A DNA stretch of 36,806 bases from Gammaproteobacteria bacterium. Lineage in GTDB: Bacteria; Pseudomonadota; Gammaproteobacteria; Pseudomonadales; Azotimanducaceae. The notes below the pieces were generated by a model. That model was not told the DNA's origin, ran no database searches, and saw only the letters and a program-made list of their open reading frames with translations. A program made the translations under genes and the position numbers. The stretch covers positions 1 to 36,806 of the forward strand of contig JAPPHD010000006.1 in NCBI GenBank assembly GCA_028821125.1, given 5' to 3'. This document shows, piece by piece, positions 17,789 through 26,048 of the stretch (the stretch's first letter is position 1; the number at the start of each line of letters is the position of its first letter).

Positions 17789-18469
17789 ATGAACATACGC
17801 TTAGGAACCTTTGCCGCGGTTACGATCGCGTCCATAGCGGCGCTCGGGATCGGTGGCTACCATACGGTTACGGGCACGGTCCACGCGGTCTATGCCCTTA
17901 TCAATCTCTTTCTCTCGATCAACCTGTTCGTCTGCTATTGGGAGATGTGCCTGTACTGGCGGCGCCACGATCTCAAGAAGCGGGCCGCCTACTGGCGCGA
18001 GCGCAAGGACACTCACCGCCTGTCGCCGGCGGCCCGGTTTCTCGCCGGCAAGGTGCCCGTGCGCCGCCTGGCCTCGCCGACGCTCTGGACGGACGTGTGG
18101 GCGACCTACGCCCAGTACGACGGCTCCTACGCCAGCCGGCGCACCTACGGCTTCCACGCCGACATGGCGAACGGGTTCGCGACGCTTCTGCCGTCGCTGG
18201 TGTTGCACGCCACGTTCACCGTCCCGTTCCTGCCGGCCCGAATCGTGGGGGTCGCCGCCGCGATGCTGTTCTGGCAGTGGTGGTACATGACCGTGGTCTA
18301 CATGGTGAGCTTTTACGTGGTCGGGCGACACAAGCGCATCACGCGCGGAGAACTGTGTCTATACGTCTGGGGCTCAAACTCGCCGTGGCTGCTGTTTCCG
18401 CTGCTGGGCCTCTACGTCTCCTTCCGGCTGGTTTTCGACGGAGACTACAGCGTCCTGGGCCACGGGTAG
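17789..18469 (+). CDS. Polytopic membrane protein of unknown function
   Basis: The ATG at 17789 is set by AGGAG 6 nt upstream; a GTG at 17747 is in frame but lacks a site. The 226-aa product has about five hydrophobic segments: residues 6-27, 32-55, about 130-150, 155-180 and 195-215, rich in Trp and Tyr at the interfaces (CYWEMCLYWRRHDLKK, LFWQWWYMTVVYM). A basic cytosolic loop of about 60 residues separates the second and third segments. I do not recognise the family; nothing suggests a transporter signature or enzyme motif. It lies between the broken protease and the second kinase-regulator fusion on the same strand, and a hairpin follows the stop codon. Confidence 0.8.
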   Translation: MNIRLGTFAAVTIASIAALGIGGYHTVTGTVHAVYALINLFLSINLFVCYWEMCLYWRRHDLKKRAAYWRERKDTHRLSPAARFLAGKVPVRRLASPTLWTDVWATYAQYDGSYASRRTYGFHADMANGFATLLPSLVLHATFTVPFLPARIVGVAAAMLFWQWWYMTVVYMVSFYVVGRHKRITRGELCLYVWGSNSPWLLFPLLGLYVSFRLVFDGDYSVLGHG

Positions 18470-18474
18470 GCTTG

Positions 18475-18500
18475 CCGGACTCGCCAAATGGCGGGTCTGG
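18475..18500 (+). terminator. Strong hairpin after the membrane-protein gene (terminator-like, no U-tract)
   Basis: CCGGACTCGCC and GGCGGGTCTGG form an 11-bp stem with two G-T pairs and an AAAT loop, starting 6 nt after the stop codon. No T run follows, so it is not a classical intrinsic terminator; it may stabilise the 3' end or act with other factors. Confidence 0.4.
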
Positions 18501-18595
18501 GATCCGATGCGGCGATGGCTTCGGCAGAATAAGTTAGTTTTTCATGTGAATGCTGTCTATCAGTATATTATTACTATTAAGTTAGCGGGATAATA

Positions 18596-21049
18596 GTGGG
18601 AAGAACCTGGATCGGACATGAAACCAATGCCGGAAACCGCATTCCGTTCTCGCTGCGACACGCAGGGTCCGTGACAGGGCACGAACAAGCCGGCGCCAGG
18701 CCGGAAACCACGCGGGGGAGAACCTCCGAGCTTGTCGCCGCCATGCTGCGCATCAGCGCCAGCCTCGACCTCGACACCGTGCTTGCCGAAGTGGTGGCGG
18801 GCGCCCGGGCGCTCACCGGCGCCCGGTACGGCGTCATCGTCACGGCCGATGAAGCCGGCGAATTCCAGGACTACGTCGCTTCCGGCTTTACCGCCGAGGA
18901 AGAGGAAAGGATGATCGCCTGGCCGGACGGCCTGAGCCTGGTCGACCACTTCAGGCACCTGGCGGGGCCGCTGCGCCTCGACGACCTCTCGGGCTATGTG
19001 CTCTCGCTCGGTTTTGAACCGGCTCCCATTTTCTCCCGAACGTTCCAGGGCACGCCATTGCGTCACCGCGGCGTGCACGTCGGCCATTTTTTTCTCGCCG
19101 AAAAAACGGGAGGCGGGGCATTTACCGCCGAGGACGAGGAACTGCTGGCATTGTTCGCGTCGCAGGCGGCCACCGCGGTTGTGAATGCGCGCATCCACCG
19201 CGGCGAGCGGCGCGCCCGGGCCGACCTCGAGGCGCTCGTTCAGACCGCCCCGGTGGGCGTGGTGGTGTTCGCGGCGGAAGACGGCCGGCCCGTCAAGTTC
19301 AATCGCGAGGTCTGGCGAATTGTGGAAAGCCTCCGCACGCCGGGGCAGCCGCGGGAAGAACTGCTGGACATCGTCACGTGCCGACGCGCCGATGGGCGGG
19401 AGGTCTCGCTCGGCGAGTATCCGCTGGCGGTGCAATTCGCCAGGGGCGAAACGGTACGCGCGGAAGAGCTTGTGCTTTCCGTTCCCGACGGGCGCAGTGT
19501 GCGGGTGTTGGTGAATGCGACGCCCATTCCGTCTGCCGATGGGGCGGTGGAGTCGGTTGTCGTGGCCATGCAGGACCTGGCGCCGCTCGACGAGATCGAG
19601 CGGCTGCGGGCCGAGTTCCTGGCTCTGGTGAGCCACGCGCTTCGTCAACCGCTCTCGTCCATCAAGGGTTCCGCGGTCACCCTGCTCGAGGATGGGGCGA
19701 ACCTGGACCGGGCGGAAATGCGCGAGTTCCATCGCATCGTCGCCGAGCAGGCCGATCGCATGCGGAGCTTCATCGGCGATCTCCTCGATGTCGGGGCCAT
19801 CGACTCGGGCACACTCTCGGTTGCGCCGGAAGCCTCGGACCTGGCGGCGCTGGTGGAGCGGGCAAGAAACGACTTCCTGAGCACCGGCGCGCGCCACACG
19901 GTTCTCATCGACCTGCCGCCGGACCTCCCCCGGGTGATGGCGGAGCGCCGCCGCATCGTGCAGGTGCTGAATAACCTGTTATCGAACTCGGCCCGAAACG
20001 CGGCCGAGTCTTCCTCCATCCGCGTTTCCGCGGAGCGCGACGGGTCGCACGTCGCGGTAGCGGTTGCCGACGACGGGCGGGGGATCGCCGCGGAGCTTCT
20101 TCCCCGGTTGTTCAGCAAGCACACCGGAGACAGCGCAACGATGGGTTACGGCCTTGGCCTCGCGATCTGCAAAGGCCTCGTGGAAGCCCACGGCGGGCGT
20201 ATCCGGGCCGAGAGCGCCGGGGAGGACAACGGCGCAACCATTCGCTTCACCCTGCCGATTGCGGAAACCGCGGATGGCCGTGCGGATGTGGCCGCCGAGG
20301 ATGTTTCGACCTTGCCTGGCGAGGTGCCGGAACCGGAGCGAATCCTGGTGGTCGACGACGACCCCCGCACCCTGCGCTTTGTGCGCAATGCGCTGGATGC
20401 CGCCGGCTACGCCCCGCTGGTGACGGGTGACGGGCAGGACATGGCGCAACTCCTGCGCACTCAGAAACCGCGGTTGGTGCTGATGGACCTGGTATTGCCC
20501 GGGCTGGATGGCATTGAACTGATGCAGCAGGTGCCGGAGCTTGCCAAAGTGCCCGTTATCTTCATTTCCGGCTACGGCCGGGACGAGACGATCGTCAGGG
20601 CGCTGGAAGCCGGCGCCGCCGACTACATCGTCAAACCGTTTTCGCCGACGGAACTCGTGGCGCGGATCCGGGCGGCGCTGCGCCAGCGCGAGGAATCCGA
20701 ACCGTACACGCTTGGCGAGCTCTCGATCGACTACGGGCGTCGGCGGGCGCGCCTGGCCGGGCGCGAGCTTGACCTCACCGCCACGGAGTTCGATCTTCTG
20801 CACGTTCTGGCGGTCAGCGCAGGCCGGGTCGTGACCTACGAGACGCTTCTGGAAAAGGTGTGGACCGGGCGGGCGCACGCCAATTCGAACCTGGTGCGCA
20901 TCTTTGTGAGGAACCTGCGCGAGAAGCTTGGGGACAGCGCGTCGAGTCCGGCCTGGATTTTCAATCAGCGCGGCGTGGGGTATCGCATGGCGCGGCCGGG
21001 GAATGGCGGACGGAGGCCGACGAGCAGAGTGACTGCAGCCGCGATCTAG
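18596..21049 (+). CDS. Second GAF-PAS-histidine kinase-receiver-winged helix fusion, with altered H-box
   Basis: Paralogue of the protein at 9572-11899 with the same domain order, up to 817 aa. The start is uncertain: GTG at 18596 or a GTG about 25 codons later; no good ribosome site decides. GAF about 45-200, PAS 210-330, HisKA around H347, HATPase_c about 440-555 (NNLLSNSARNA, DDGRGIAAELL, GYGLGLAICKGL), receiver about 580-697 (D631 in LMDLVLPG, K680 in DYIVKPFSP), OmpR-type winged helix about 703-800. The H-box reads LVSHALRQPL: the acidic residue normally following the His is Ala (A348), and position H+4 is Gln. In HisKA kinases that acidic residue supports phosphotransfer and the H+4 Thr/Asn supports phosphatase activity. 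Kinase activity may therefore be reduced or lost while ATP-binding and output domains look intact. Upstream DNA (18525-18595) is very AT-rich and probably holds the promoter. Confidence 0.92.
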   Translation: MGRTWIGHETNAGNRIPFSLRHAGSVTGHEQAGARPETTRGRTSELVAAMLRISASLDLDTVLAEVVAGARALTGARYGVIVTADEAGEFQDYVASGFTAEEEERMIAWPDGLSLVDHFRHLAGPLRLDDLSGYVLSLGFEPAPIFSRTFQGTPLRHRGVHVGHFFLAEKTGGGAFTAEDEELLALFASQAATAVVNARIHRGERRARADLEALVQTAPVGVVVFAAEDGRPVKFNREVWRIVESLRTPGQPREELLDIVTCRRADGREVSLGEYPLAVQFARGETVRAEELVLSVPDGRSVRVLVNATPIPSADGAVESVVVAMQDLAPLDEIERLRAEFLALVSHALRQPLSSIKGSAVTLLEDGANLDRAEMREFHRIVAEQADRMRSFIGDLLDVGAIDSGTLSVAPEASDLAALVERARNDFLSTGARHTVLIDLPPDLPRVMAERRRIVQVLNNLLSNSARNAAESSSIRVSAERDGSHVAVAVADDGRGIAAELLPRLFSKHTGDSATMGYGLGLAICKGLVEAHGGRIRAESAGEDNGATIRFTLPIAETADGRADVAAEDVSTLPGEVPEPERILVVDDDPRTLRFVRNALDAAGYAPLVTGDGQDMAQLLRTQKPRLVLMDLVLPGLDGIELMQQVPELAKVPVIFISGYGRDETIVRALEAGAADYIVKPFSPTELVARIRAALRQREESEPYTLGELSIDYGRRRARLAGRELDLTATEFDLLHVLAVSAGRVVTYETLLEKVWTGRAHANSNLVRIFVRNLREKLGDSASSPAWIFNQRGVGYRMARPGNGGRRPTSRVTAAAI

Positions 21050-21545
21050 GGGTTCTCACAGTGGGTCCCGCTGTGAGGACTTCGACAAAATACGCAACCT
21101 ATTGATTTTAAAATAAAAATATTTGGCATAGTGTCGATGCTGCGGCGACGGGCCGGTATGGACTCTCAAATTTGTTGCGCGCGCGCAACAAAATCCGGCG
21201 AACGAGACCGGTCCGCGCGGACCTGCGACGGTGAAAGGCGAGCGGGTATTGGATTGAAGGGGCTGCTGCTTCCCGGGACCTGTGAGAGAGTTTGGCCCGC
21301 ATGCAGGCCTTCTGTAAGTTTTCGTTAATCGACATAAAATAATTTTTATGAACCTCAGGCGAATGTCGAGCGGCGCTTGCGCCAGCCAAGGGCAAAGCGA
21401 TGCAGTGCGCGGCCAGACTTGTTGGATTTCGACATGATCGGTCTATAATCTTCGTCGCCACGCTGGTTGCAGCCTTGGCTTAGGGGCAGGCCTCCATCAT
21501 TCTTTTCGGGGGTCGGGTCCCGCTTTATCTCAAAGGACATGCTGA
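21050..21545. other. Intergenic region with hairpin, palindrome and AT-rich tracts
   Basis: Just after the kinase-fusion stop, CTCACAGTG and CGCTGTGAG (21055-21077) can pair as a 9-bp stem with one G-T pair, without a T run. An AT-rich tract at 21095-21130 and another at 21320-21350 could hold promoters. A perfect 14-bp palindrome (GGTCCGCGCGGACC) lies at 21210-21223 and might be a protein-binding site. The region ends with the strong promoter and 5' leader of the small operon. I see no convincing gene. Confidence 0.45.
21422..21449 (+). promoter_or_regulatory. Strong sigma70-like promoter of the two-gene small-protein operon
   Basis: TTGGAT (21422-21427), a 16-nt spacer and a perfect TATAAT (21444-21449). 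Transcription would start near 21456, leaving a leader of about 90 nt before the first ATG. This is the best consensus -10 in the window, notable for genes of 58 and 73 codons. Confidence 0.65.
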
Positions 21546-21722
21546 ATGGACGAATTGGAGCGCGACAGTTACCTGGAGCGGCTTGAACGGGACCTCGAGC
21601 GCTACCGTATGGCCGTGTTCATGACGGACCTGATGCCCACCACGCAGCACACTTACGCAGACTGTGCGGCGCGGTTCGTGCGTTGGGTGGCCAACCCCGT
21701 CGTGGATGAATTGAAGCGATGA
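21546..21722 (+). CDS. Small protein (58 aa), recombinase core-binding-like C-terminal half
   Basis: ATG at 21546 with AAGGAC 8 nt upstream; the TGA overlaps the next gene's ATG (ATGA), so the two are translationally coupled. The N-terminal half is a charged amphipathic helix (LERDSYLERLERDLERYR). The second half (PTTQHTYADCAARFVRWV) resembles the SAM-like helix that opens tyrosine recombinase core-binding domains, but there is no catalytic domain here or nearby. It could be a remnant of an integrase, a stand-alone binder, or an unrelated helical protein. The strong promoter, good ribosome site and coupling argue that it is expressed. Confidence 0.65.
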   Translation: MDELERDSYLERLERDLERYRMAVFMTDLMPTTQHTYADCAARFVRWVANPVVDELKR

Positions 21723-21940
21723 CACAAGGCCTGCGGGTCGAGATTGAAGTGCGGCTCAGACCGGCGCTGTGCACCGAATGCCTGGCTGCGCTGGTCCAGT
21801 CCAGCTACATGGACGTCGTCATGGAGATCCGCGCGATGGAACGGGATTCGCGGTTCGTGCGGGAGCGAAGCATCTGCACGCGCTGCGGGCAGGACGGCCG
21901 CATGGTGATCTGCATGGCCGATCACAAATCCTCTCCATAG
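21719..21940 (+). CDS. Small protein with two CxxC motifs (73 aa)
   Basis: Starts inside the stop codon of the preceding gene (ATGA overlap). The 73-aa product has CTEC near residue 18 and CTRCGQDG near residue 53, a paired CxxC arrangement that suggests one zinc site of the ribbon or knuckle type. A central helix (MDVVMEIRAMERDSRFV) separates the pairs. No family is recognised. Zinc-ribbon small proteins are often adaptor, nucleic-acid-binding or transcription-related; which applies here is unknown. It is very probably co-produced with its 58-aa partner. Confidence 0.68.
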   Translation: MTQGLRVEIEVRLRPALCTECLAALVQSSYMDVVMEIRAMERDSRFVRERSICTRCGQDGRMVICMADHKSSP

Positions 21941-22300
21941 GCTGTTGGAGCGGCCTCGCTCGAACCGCGCCTGGTCGAGGGTGTTGACTCAATCCGGATA
22001 GAAGAACTGACCTGGGTCGAAAGGAACCCCATGAACGATCGAGCGATCTGCCGGCGGAGTAACCGGATCATCTCTTCGGTCTTTCCGGGGCACGCGAGCC
22101 GATGATCCTGGGGATTCGTCGATCGAAGCGGAAACAAGGTGTCGATGCCGCGGACAGTGTCGAGGTCGCACAGGCGGCTGAATCCGTGCGAATCGGCGCG
22201 TTGTGCCCCGGAAGGGGCGTACACGGCGGCTGCGCCACGGCTCCGACTCAAACCAGGCGCACAGTTGCACGGTGACCTTTACCTGCAGACCCGGCAGGGG
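21941..22300. other. Intergenic region downstream of the Oar-like receptor; possible gene remnant
   Basis: On the minus strand two partly overlapping frames contain protein-like stretches (LDTVRGIDTLFPLRS at about 22165-22120 in one frame, GVPFDPGQFFYPD at about 22030-21990 in another). This could be a frameshifted remnant of a gene once downstream of the receptor. Neither frame has a clear start. No terminator is obvious. Confidence 0.3.
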
Positions 22301-25300
22301 TCACAGTTCGATACGTACCCCCAGGCGGATGCGGTAGACCGATCGCGACGCCGAAGGGAACTTTGACGGCAGGGCCCGGAAGCTGTTGTATCGGTAGACG
22401 CAGTCAGGTCGGGTCCGGCAGGTCGTGCGCGGCGCATCGCCCGTAAGCGCCGGCGCGCCGTCGACGCCGAGCGCTGCGACATCGGCCGCGGATACGAGAT
22501 CGGCGCGCACGATCGCCGCCTGGCCGAAGCGCGGCCCAGCCTGATAGGTGCCCCAGTCGTCGTTCAGGAGGTTGAGGAAATTCTCGATGTCGAGTATCAG
22601 GCTCACCCGGTTCTCGCCCACCCACCGGTTTAGGGCGGGGATGCCGGGGAGGTCCAGGCGCAGGCGCAGGTCCCAGAGGTGGTTGAAACCTGCGTCCGCG
22701 GAGTGGGGCGCGTGGATGCCGTTCCCCGCGTCGTTGGCGTCGAGATAGGCGAGAAAAGCGTCGCGGTCGAATGCGGAGCCGTAAACCACCGCCGGGTCGC
22801 TGCCACGGGCGGGCACGTAGAGCGGGCTGTTGTCGTAGGGACTCTCGCCGGCGCCGGCGCGCCCGAACAGGGCATTCGTCCGGTCGACGTCGAACGTGTA
22901 AGTGTAGCGGTCGCCGGTCCATGCCCTCGCGAACAGGTCGGCGCGCAGCCGGAACGCGCCGAACGACCGCTCGTAGCCGAGATTCAGCTTGATCGCGTGA
23001 GTGACCTCGTGCGGCGAGGTGCGCGGCGACGGGCGGTTCCGGTCGGCATCGACGATGCCGCGCCAGTTGGAGATGCCCCGGGAGGAAAGCCCTTCGGTGA
23101 CGGCCTCGACGTCCTGCCACGCGTAGCTGACCTGGACGTCGAGGCCCGTGTCCGTGCGCCGCCCTAGCGCCGCGGTAAAGATCCGGCTGCGTCCTCCATC
23201 GTGGTTGCCGAGGGCGACCAGATTGAGGCGGCCGAGGTCGTCAAGGTCGGCGTATATCGGCCGCCCGTCAGGTGCGATGCCGGTGGGGAGCGCGCCGGGC
23301 AGGTGCGTCTGGGCCAGATTGCTCCACAGGAAGCCGTCCGAGGTCCACGTGAACAGCGCTTGCGCGGTCAACGTATAGCCGGTACCGAGGTCGATGCCGC
23401 CGAGCCGAAGGTCGAATTCGCGCTCGAGGCGCAACGACGCCTTCCAGTCGGACGGCGCCTCGAAGTCGGACGCAATCGCGTCGATGGGCACGGGGCTGCC
23501 CGTCGCCACAGCCGCCTGCAGTTCCGCCGGAACGGACGTTGGCGACGCGCCGCCGGTTGTCTTCGTGGCGAATACCGTCGGCGGCTGAAACGCGTTCGAT
23601 GTCCAGACTTTGGGGTCGCCGCCGGTGAAGCGGCCGATGCCGCCCGTGACGACGGTGCGCCGCCACCCGGTCCAGCGGAAGCTCAGCCGGGGCAGCACCA
23701 GGTCGAGGCCGTCCAGGTTCCTGTCGGTGCGGACGCCGTAGACATCGGCCAGGGTCGGGTTGAATGTGGGGCGGTCGCTTTGCGTCAAGCGTTCGTAGCG
23801 GAGGCCCGCGGTGAGTTCGAAGTGCCGGGTGACCTGCCAGGCGTCCTCGAGGAACAGGGCGCTTCGGCCGTAGCCCCAGTCGGCTGCACCGTCGGCAGCG
23901 ACGTTGGAGGGGACGTTGACGTAGTCCACGCGCGCGGTGCGGTCGACGATGGTTTCGAAGTTGCGGAAGACGAACCGGCCGTTGGAGCCGGGCATGAACA
24001 GGTTGAACAGGTCAAAGGTCTCGTTCGCGGCGCCGAGGCGCAGGATATGGTCTCCGGCGAGGTAATCGAGCGCGCCGTAGAGCTGCAGCCGCGTGTCTTC
24101 GTAGGCGTTGGCGTGGCGGAAGCGGTCGCAGCCGGCGACGAGGTCGACGCTGCCGGTCAGGAGACCCGCGAGGGGCGTTTCAGCGACGCTGTCGGCGTCA
24201 AGGTCGAACTCCAGCGCGCCCACGCCGGGCGCCCGGCAGTTCTGCCCGCGATCGAACGCCTTGCGGTTGACGCGCACCGTCGTCGACAGCCGGTCGCTCC
24301 AGTCGGAGAAGAGCTGAACCGTGACGGCGGCGAGGTCAACGGGTATGTCGATCCAGGCCGACTCGAACCGGTCGGCCCTGGCGGACGTCTCGCGCTCCCG
24401 GCTGCGCTGGTAGGTGAACGACGCCCGGTGTGCTTCGTTCAGGTTCCAGTCCAGCTTGACCAGCGTGCGCTTCGACGTGGTCGGGGTGGCTGCGGACGAC
24501 GGGCGGCCGCCGGGGTCGTAGCCGTAGACATCGCGGACCAAGTCGCGCAGACCCTCGAAGAACCCCGGCTGGACACCGTTGGCGGCGTCGAAGGCGCCGA
24601 AGTCCACCGGCTCGACGGCCTCGAACTCGTCGTAGGAAAGGAACACGAAGAGCCGGTCGCGCAGCAGCGGACCGCCGATGGCGGCACCGTACTCGTTCTC
24701 CTCGAAACTGGCGGGCGAGAAGGGACGGTTGCCGTCGTAGGTGCCGCCGACGAGGCCGCTGCCCTGACGATGGTAGAACGCCGCGCCGTCCCACTCGTTC
24801 GTCCCTGATCGGGTCGTTATGTTGACGAGGCCGCCGGTGAAGCCCGAGGCGCTGGCCGAGTAGTCGGAAGCCGCGAGCGAGACCGACTCGATGGCCTCGA
24901 GATTGATCGGAGAGCGGCTGGTGGCGTAGGTGCTGGTGCCGAGGCCGAAGTCGTCCTGCTGCAGCGAACCGTCGATGGCGAGCCCGTTGAAGCGCGGGTT
25001 GACGCCGCCCACGGTGAGGCTGCCTTCACCCGCGGAGTGGGCCAGTGGATCGCGCAAAAGCGTGCGTATGACGTCGCGCTTGACGCCGGGCTGGCGGGCG
25101 ATGTCACCGGCGGTGAAAGCCGAACCGACGCCGTTGTTGAGGTCGCGCCCCGAGACCGGCGCGCTCGCCGTGACCACGACCTCTTCGACCCCGAGCGGGG
25201 CGAGCGTGATTTCCAGTGGCGGTTGCGGTCCGGGCCTGAGCGTAAGCCCGGTAAGCCTGCGGTCGTGGTGGCCGTCGGCCACAACCCGCACCGCGTAAGG

Positions 25301-25618
25301 GCCGCCGCGACGCAGGCCCGGCTGGTGGGACGCGCCAATGGGTGGCGCAAACCCGGTGGCGGCCGTTCCGGACGGCCGGTGGACGATGTGGATGCGGGCG
25401 GCGGCGACCGGCGCACTGGCCGCATTGCGCACGTAACCGCCGAGCGTGGCGGAGGTCGACGCAGCGATGGCCGCAAGGCTCCAGCAGGCGGCGGCCGCGC
25501 ACAGAACGAGGCAAGACGCAAGGCGTGTGCGTGGCGCTGGGAATTGCCTTCGGTTCCCCCGCGCGTGAGTCTCTCGATGTCGCCGTCGAGTGCTTCTGTT
25601 GGGAGCGCTGCTTTGCAT
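22301..25618 (-). CDS. Oar-like TonB-dependent outer-membrane receptor
   Basis: The 1,105-aa product would import a ligand through the outer membrane using TonB energy. The N-terminus is long and Arg-rich before a signal core (about 33-53, LASCLVLCAAAACWSLAAIA); no ribosome site clearly fixes the ATG at 25618, and a shorter form is possible. A carboxypeptidase-regulatory-like sandwich follows (about 56-143, with TSATLGGYVRN and HIVHRPSGT), as in the Oar subfamily. Next come a TonB box (VEEVVVTA), a plug domain (about 155-270, with RFNGLAIDG) and a large beta-barrel. The barrel has alternating aromatic strands and a C-terminal strand ending VYRIRLGVRIEL. Oar-type receptors are larger than siderophore receptors and have been linked to peptide or protein uptake and secretion in other bacteria. 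The ligand is unknown. It appears to be transcribed alone. Confidence 0.92.
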   Translation of the reverse strand: MQSSAPNRSTRRRHRETHARGNRRQFPAPRTRLASCLVLCAAAACWSLAAIAASTSATLGGYVRNAASAPVAAARIHIVHRPSGTAATGFAPPIGASHQPGLRRGGPYAVRVVADGHHDRRLTGLTLRPGPQPPLEITLAPLGVEEVVVTASAPVSGRDLNNGVGSAFTAGDIARQPGVKRDVIRTLLRDPLAHSAGEGSLTVGGVNPRFNGLAIDGSLQQDDFGLGTSTYATSRSPINLEAIESVSLAASDYSASASGFTGGLVNITTRSGTNEWDGAAFYHRQGSGLVGGTYDGNRPFSPASFEENEYGAAIGGPLLRDRLFVFLSYDEFEAVEPVDFGAFDAANGVQPGFFEGLRDLVRDVYGYDPGGRPSSAATPTTSKRTLVKLDWNLNEAHRASFTYQRSRERETSARADRFESAWIDIPVDLAAVTVQLFSDWSDRLSTTVRVNRKAFDRGQNCRAPGVGALEFDLDADSVAETPLAGLLTGSVDLVAGCDRFRHANAYEDTRLQLYGALDYLAGDHILRLGAANETFDLFNLFMPGSNGRFVFRNFETIVDRTARVDYVNVPSNVAADGAADWGYGRSALFLEDAWQVTRHFELTAGLRYERLTQSDRPTFNPTLADVYGVRTDRNLDGLDLVLPRLSFRWTGWRRTVVTGGIGRFTGGDPKVWTSNAFQPPTVFATKTTGGASPTSVPAELQAAVATGSPVPIDAIASDFEAPSDWKASLRLEREFDLRLGGIDLGTGYTLTAQALFTWTSDGFLWSNLAQTHLPGALPTGIAPDGRPIYADLDDLGRLNLVALGNHDGGRSRIFTAALGRRTDTGLDVQVSYAWQDVEAVTEGLSSRGISNWRGIVDADRNRPSPRTSPHEVTHAIKLNLGYERSFGAFRLRADLFARAWTGDRYTYTFDVDRTNALFGRAGAGESPYDNSPLYVPARGSDPAVVYGSAFDRDAFLAYLDANDAGNGIHAPHSADAGFNHLWDLRLRLDLPGIPALNRWVGENRVSLILDIENFLNLLNDDWGTYQAGPRFGQAAIVRADLVSAADVAALGVDGAPALTGDAPRTTCRTRPDCVYRYNSFRALPSKFPSASRSVYRIRLGVRIEL

Positions 25619-25874
25619 TCGGGATTCGCCGGGTACGCATTTTGATAATCACCAGCGGGCGCCGGCAAGTCTGGGAGCGAAAAATGAATTGTATTAATCC
25701 AATCAAAATAAAAAAGGCTGGTTTCGATACAAAAAATTAACTCAAGGACAAACTCGTTGTGTCAAGCTGATTCTCGCGCGGAAGGAGGAGAGGAACCGGG
25801 CCGCACTGTTCGGTGAACGAACGTTGATCAAGTCCACAGAGTGGCTGTGCCACTCGCAAAGGCGGCGTTTGCAA
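25619..25874. other. Divergent promoter region, AT-rich
   Basis: Between the leftward Oar-like receptor and the rightward small operon. Bases 25680-25745 are strongly AT-rich (runs of A on the plus strand and a TTGATT on the minus strand) and most likely hold the receptor promoter. The exact boxes are ambiguous. Confidence 0.4.
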
Positions 25875-26048
25875 ATGCATGTCGGCTATATCTGGACCGT
25901 CTGGGCAAGCGTCGGTTTGGTGATGGTTCTCGAAAGCGAGATCGCGCCGTGGTGGGCCTGGGTACTTTGGCTGTTCGTGATCGTGCTGCTCGTTCCCTGG
26001 AACGAGGACAGGGTGCTGCCCCGGAAGCGGGAAGGACGTGACCGATGA
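25875..26048 (+). CDS. Small single-pass or hairpin membrane protein (57 aa)
   Basis: The ATG at 25875 gives a 57-aa protein. It is mostly hydrophobic with two closely spaced segments (HVGYIWTVWASVGLVMVLES and WWAWVLWLFVIVLLVPW) and a basic cytosolic tail (RVLPRKREGRDR). The Shine-Dalgarno site is weak, and a TTG at 25824 is in frame upstream. The stop overlaps the ATG of the next gene (ATGA), so they form a coupled pair. No family is recognised; it may help anchor the next protein. Confidence 0.55.
   Translation: MHVGYIWTVWASVGLVMVLESEIAPWWAWVLWLFVIVLLVPWNEDRVLPRKREGRDR

Noticed and set aside
21055-21077. Intrinsic terminator after the second kinase fusion
   Set aside because: The 9-bp stem is real but no T run follows, so termination is not supported.
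21355-21435. Basic 26-codon minus-strand frame MSKSNKSGRALHRFALGWRK
   Set aside because: It reads like a small basic peptide but lacks a ribosome site and lies upstream of a promoter facing the other way.
21941-22300. Gene on the minus strand downstream of the Oar-like receptor (109-codon frame)
   Set aside because: Protein-like stretches are split between two frames, with no start or ribosome site; listed only as a possible remnant.
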